The position numbers and the translations under genes are program-made. A model generated the notes under the pieces. That model worked only from the letters and a program-made list of their open reading frames with translations. It searched no databases and was not told where the DNA came from. Shown here in pieces: positions 59,351 through 64,000 of a stretch of DNA of 64,000 nt. Every line of letters starts with the position of its first letter. The stretch's first letter is position 1. Origin of the DNA: Alopecurus myosuroides (lineage: Eukaryota; Streptophyta; Magnoliopsida; Poales; Poaceae); contig CM054060.1 of assembly GCA_028641055.1 (NCBI GenBank), forward strand, positions 296,396,462-296,460,461, written 5' to 3'.

Positions 59351-62300
59351 TGTAACATCCCTGATTTTTAGAAAGTCCAAAAATCATTAAAAATTGTACC
59401 TTTTTGTTTTCATGTTATGCAAGTCACCAAAAACCAAATGAGATGAAAGAAACAAAAAAGAAACAATACATACTTCAATGAAAAATTAAGAATCCATTAT
59501 ACCTCTATTCCATAAACCGTAAACCTTATTCAAATAAATTTTCTTTATTCAAAAATTATTATCTTTCTTTAGCAAACCCTATTCTCTAAATGTTTTCCAA
59601 TAAATTATTTTGATATGAAAATGAATCAACCTTTGGGAAACAACATTTTCAATATTGGAAACTCTCTGGAGTTTTATTGGTCAATAAAAATTAATTATTG
59701 ATATGCTTTAATTAAATGGTAATAAGTTGCTATTAGTAATTACTCATATCTTTAAAATATAAATATAAAAAAGAGGTAAAATGACTTTGAAAAATTATAT
59801 ATGACATGTATAATGTATCTGAAATTTTATTTAGACAATAGCATCATTCTATTATTTTCTAATTTCTAAAATTGGTATTAAGTAGCTATTAGTAATTTAA
59901 TCATATTTTGAAATAAAATTATTTTAAGTGTGTTGAAACAACACACAAATGTTTTATTTTGAAAGAGAAAGATTTCATAAAATTATAGAATTTTGTTTGA
60001 GGTCAATTGGATGAATTAATCAAAAGTTATCAATAAAAGATTTTAGAAAAGGAAAAGAACAAAAAAATAAAACAGAGAAGAAAAAAAACAAATGAAAAGG
60101 AAGCCAGCCGAGCCAGGCCAAAGTGGCCCAACCCGCTACCTTCCCTGCCGCACCACGCAGCGTGCAGAAGCCCAGCAACGCAGCAGCCCGCCCAAGCCCC
60201 CCTCTCTCTCTGTGGCTGACGTGCGGGACCCGAGCTGATGTCATCGATGACGACACGCCGACGTCATCGTCATCTTCAATCTCAGAAACGCCACTGCGTC
60301 CGTTTCGGGCGAAATTTTCGCCGATTAATTGCCAGCGATTAATAGCATTAATACCTTCCCCGAGCACATCCATAAGAAGCCACGGAGACCCTCTCCATTT
60401 CCCCTCTCCCACCTCTGTTAATCATGCCCTCATGCCACGGAAATTCCTCGCCGGAGCTCTTACATCCCGCCGCCGTCCTTCGTCCTCTCCGGCCAGCACG
60501 GGAGGTTCTCGACTCCATTCTTCCCCTTGTCTCCTTTCCCATGCGCGTGCGCACACTCTAAAACCCCTATCATATTTTTTGACGCAGGTTTTCGTACGCG
60601 CCATGGAGTTCCGAGACCGCTGGAACACCGCACCACTCCGTCTGCATCGAGGATCCTATCCGCGAAGCGAGCACGCCTACGTCGCCCCCATCTTGCTCGT
60701 AGTGTCGTTCCGGAGCTCTACGTATCCTCTCCGCGAGCAGGAGACCACAGGAGCGTCGCTTCGGTGAAGATCCGAGCATGCCTCCGCTGCACTCGCCATT
60801 TCCGGCAAGAATCCGGCAGTAAGCCCTCCATCTCTTCCCTTTTTTTATTTCCATCCATCAGATCTGGATCGTGCGGCCTAGATTAGACCAACTTAACGAA
60901 ACGGTATAGACCAATAGTATAGCGCCGCGTGGCATGCTCAGTCAGCGCCTAGTCACCACTCTGTCAGCAACCCAGTCAGAGCCACGTCAGCCAACATTAT
61001 CCAGTTAAATTCCGGAATAAAAATTATTTGGCAGTTTTACACAAAAGTCCCTGCAACTTGCAACCATCATAACTTTTGATCCATAAGCCCAAATTTAGCA
61101 ATCTTGGACTTTTTGAAATCCCCTGGCTCTGTAGAAACTTTTGGCACTGTCCAAATTCAAATTTGACGAACTTAAATTTGTTCCAATTCAAATATGCTTG
61201 TTTGATAAATTTTGGCATAATTCAAATTATACAAATCCAAAAATTGCAAATAAAATATATTTGGAAACCTTAGGATGTGTACTTTTATGTCCTCTGTCCC
61301 AAAATAAAAATTGAACAAATTAAAATTGAATTTAGAATTAATTGGTACATTTGAGTATTTTTGACATAGATTTAATTCTATAAATAATTTTAATATGTTT
61401 TCTTAAGCAATGTTGCTCCATATGGAAACCTTAATCCATAGAAACCAGTACCATACAATTTTGGACACATATGAGCCATACCCATGTATTTTAGGCCAAG
61501 TTATCACACACATGTTTCACACCATATTAAATATGACTTAGGAAATATTTTGCTTAAGTGGTTCTATGTGTGTATGGCTATATGAAACCAAGGCTAAGTC
61601 CTTAGTGAAGTTTCAACTTATACTTAGCCAACAAATGAACCTAAAAACACTAGTACAAATGTTTCCATCAACTTCTTGTCTCCCCATGCTTTCTTCAAGA
61701 TTTCACCAAGTTGGAATTTGTGAGAACCATGAAGTGCAATGGAGGACTTAACCATCTAGAGATTTTTCAACATGAAGATAGAAGACCAATGAAGGACTTA
61801 GCAAATAAAACAAACTTTAGAAGCATCTCCAAGAAGTGGAAGCACTTAGAAGAAAACCAGAGAAACTTCCAGAAGACTAACCCCCTTTCTCTCTAAGTAT
61901 TTTTCCTTCCCTTTTCTATTCTTCTCCGTTCAACTTGATGGCAACATGAAGAGCAACAAGTAAGATCATTGAAGAAATGAATTAGGATCCACAACAATCT
62001 GAAGCATACTCCATCAAGTGCAAGTACATGGAGAAATCAAGAAGAAGACTCACCTCTCCCATTCTATCCTCTGGTTTGATTTCTCCTCTATTTTGACTTA
62101 GTGATATTTTCACATTTGTTAAATAAAACACTTAGTTGTGACCACACCACTTGGGAAACAACTAGTGAGAAAACCATGAAGACTATCAAGACCAAGAGAA
62201 GCACCACACCAAGGAAGGAAACAACTTAGATGGCATGATGATGATCTTCAAGAAGGGAATCACATGATGACTAGAAGCAATCCATACAAGTTGAAGAATA

Positions 62301-64000
62301 ACAAGTTATTTTTGTCCAACCATTGACCCAAATGGAAAACCCAAGACTTAGTAATATTTTCCCTTTGATGATGTAGTTAGTAGATCTACCCTAACCACAA
62401 TGGAAAATACTAACATAGTCACTCAAATATTTTTGAAGGTGAATATGACCAAGTGTTTGCATGTATTAATTTAGTTGAAGAAGTAATATGTTTATTGTAA
62501 GTGAACTCTTGGAACTTACTCGACAAGTATGGCTATAATAAAGTTAGTTTTTTTTTACAAACTCAACCTAGTCCTTCCCAAGTAAACCCTTGGAAACCCC
62601 TTAACAATGTATTGAACCATTATAGAATGAAGCTCTCAAAACTCAAACCTTCACCTGTTCCTAGCCAACTTGGTTACATCCCTTTTTCCATGATTGTTGC
62701 CTTGTATGTTTCTTCACGTGTATGTTGTTTTGTAGAATGTTTGTTTATTTTGTTATTATTGTGTTTTCACTGAATAGATTGTACGGAGAGCAATGATCTT
62801 TTGTGAAGAGAGTGTGATATCTTCACCAACTTCAACAAGGCAAGTAACACACCATCAACTACCCATTATTTTCTATATGCATTAGTTGATTTTGAGTAGT
62901 ATGCATGACAGGAAATTTTACTAAGTCATACTATGCTATGCTATTATCCTAGTAGTGTGTAGACATCCCTTTTACCTTGTTATTTTCATAGCTTTAGAAT
63001 TTATTAGATGCTATGCAATGTTACAAATTGTTTTACTAGATGTTGAGGAAAAATCCTAAGTATAACTAATGAATGAACCACTTGGGTGGAAGTGGTAAGA
63101 CTGGATTATGTTGAGTGTTTCCTCAGGGCCCTTGTTTAAGGGTTATTTCACTTGAGGTTGTCACTTGTGGATGGCCACCCAGGAACAAAGAGATTAATAA
63201 GTCCCTCTAAGTCTAGTAGCTTACCGTGCAGCCTTTTGACATATGGGCTCTGTCTTGATCAACTAAGTTGTGAGAGTTCAGCCCAGGCTTGACTAGCAGA
63301 TGTAGTAAAATTATAGGTGGAACGGTCTTGCCGGTGGGTTTGGACTTCTTCTTCTGAAAGATCTCGTCTCAATTCTCTCCTTTCCATGATGCACTCCGGG
63401 TGTATAGGATGTTTGGGCTAATTGAAGACAAAGGGTGAAAGTGCACAAGCTCTGCAGAGTCAACAAACTAAGATCTTAGCCGTGTCCCCGGTTATGGACA
63501 ACTATGAGCAGCTGGACAAGGATTGACGGAAGAATCTCATCATCAATTTCAATAATTAAAATTTTGACCAAGTGAACAGTATTGTGGTGCTTGGATCTTA
63601 ATCCAATGTTGCCACCCTTTTGAAAAGAAAAGTTGGTTTTACAAAAGTGATAGGAGAAAACTGACTTTATGCAAAATCTAGCCTTAAACTCCACTCAGCC
63701 AAATAAGCATGTAGTATTAGTCTTGCCATTTATATCCACCATAGTGTTACTTGCCAATACATTAAAATGTATTGACTCCCTTGTGGCTGCATATTCCATA
63801 TTGAAGATATTTCTGAAGACGAGTGAGGATTTCGTTTAGGATCTCGGGACTATCGCCAACATGTTTTGCCTGTGGCACATGAAGAAGATGGGCTCAATGT
63901 TATTCTATGTTTCCGCTGTATTTCTTTGATTTCGTTTAGGATCTCGAGACTATCGCCAACATGTTATTCTATGTTTCCGCTGTATTTCTTTGGAAAATTT
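59351..64000 (+). mobile_element. Long LTR-type sequence beginning TGTAACATCC, runs off the window
   Basis: Starts TGTAACATCCCTG inside the preceding Athila-like LTR (left flank TGAAT). It has the same plan as the two other TGTAACATCC LTRs here: AT-rich start (59360-60060), GC-rich core (60100-60880), then AT-rich sequence to the end. No gag or pol frame is visible in 4.65 kb. It is probably a Tekay-like LTR; the right end and its duplication are outside the window. Confidence 0.55.
63828..63991. repeat. Two-unit tandem repeat with an internal deletion
   Basis: Unit 1 (63828-63927, 100 bp) begins GATTTCGTTTAGGATCTC. Unit 2 (63928-63991, 64 bp) repeats it but lacks 36 bp between two ATGTT copies (63861-63865 and 63897-63901 in unit 1). 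The units also differ by a G/A in CTCGGGAC versus CTCGAGAC. Confidence 0.85.

Noticed and set aside
60123..60767. 214-codon frame in the right-hand LTR
   Set aside because: GC-rich LTR core with Ser/Pro/Arg bias and overlapping frames on both strands, as in the other LTR cores here.

Overview
The window looks like nuclear DNA of a grass of the wheat/barley type (Triticeae). It holds one ordinary spliced gene near the left end, and nearly everything else is nested LTR retrotransposons, with a CACTA element, a Helitron, two small Stowaway-type MITEs and a LINE remnant. No bacterial-type operons, CRISPR arrays or rRNA genes are visible. The taxon is inferred from gene structure and repeat style; no database was searched.

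Layout. 1-6186 is the genic end. It carries a retroposed pseudogene (480-1465) flanked by a 15-bp target duplication, a four-exon MEI2-like RNA-binding protein gene on the minus strand (2404-4271, 342 aa), a Stowaway-like MITE (5005-5164) and the start of a LINE reverse-transcriptase fragment. A complete minus-strand Ty3/gypsy element of the Tekay/Del chromovirus type (6187-21158; 4.49-kb LTRs; TSD AATAT) splits that LINE. Its 1463-codon gag-pol is open, and it carries an extra 293-codon ORF between the primer-binding site and gag.

22152-36210 is a compound duplication around the 3' LTR of a Ty1/copia SIRE/Maximus-like element. The LTR contains a non-autonomous Athila-like element (LTR, gag-only internal region, LTR). 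The right Athila LTR is split by a Helitron (30098-32860) and then truncated where a second copy of the copia LTR begins, and that copy holds a solo Athila LTR (33905-35317). 36211-57952 is the interior of the minus-strand copia element. Read right to left it contains gag, protease, integrase, RT, RNase H and a downstream additional ORF, all decayed. It is broken by an unidentified insert (54691-55301), a second Athila-like element (48044-54452, TSD TCCCC), a 5.6-kb solo LTR (41762-47356, TSD AGCCA) and a CACTA fragment (39424-41613). The right edge is a plus-strand Athila-like LTR (57953-59350) cut by a second long LTR beginning TGTAACATCC that runs off the window.

Order of events inferred from nesting: the copia element is oldest; the Athila-like elements, the CACTA and the long solo LTR came later; the Helitron came after Athila element 1. 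The Tekay insertion lies outside this nest, and its closely matching LTRs make it young. The host gene is separate from all of this. The most unusual items are the pre-gag ORF of the Tekay element, the duplicated copia-LTR/Athila-LTR unit that shares one target-site sequence, the membrane-tail ORF kept in an Athila derivative that has lost gag, and the retroposed pseudogene.
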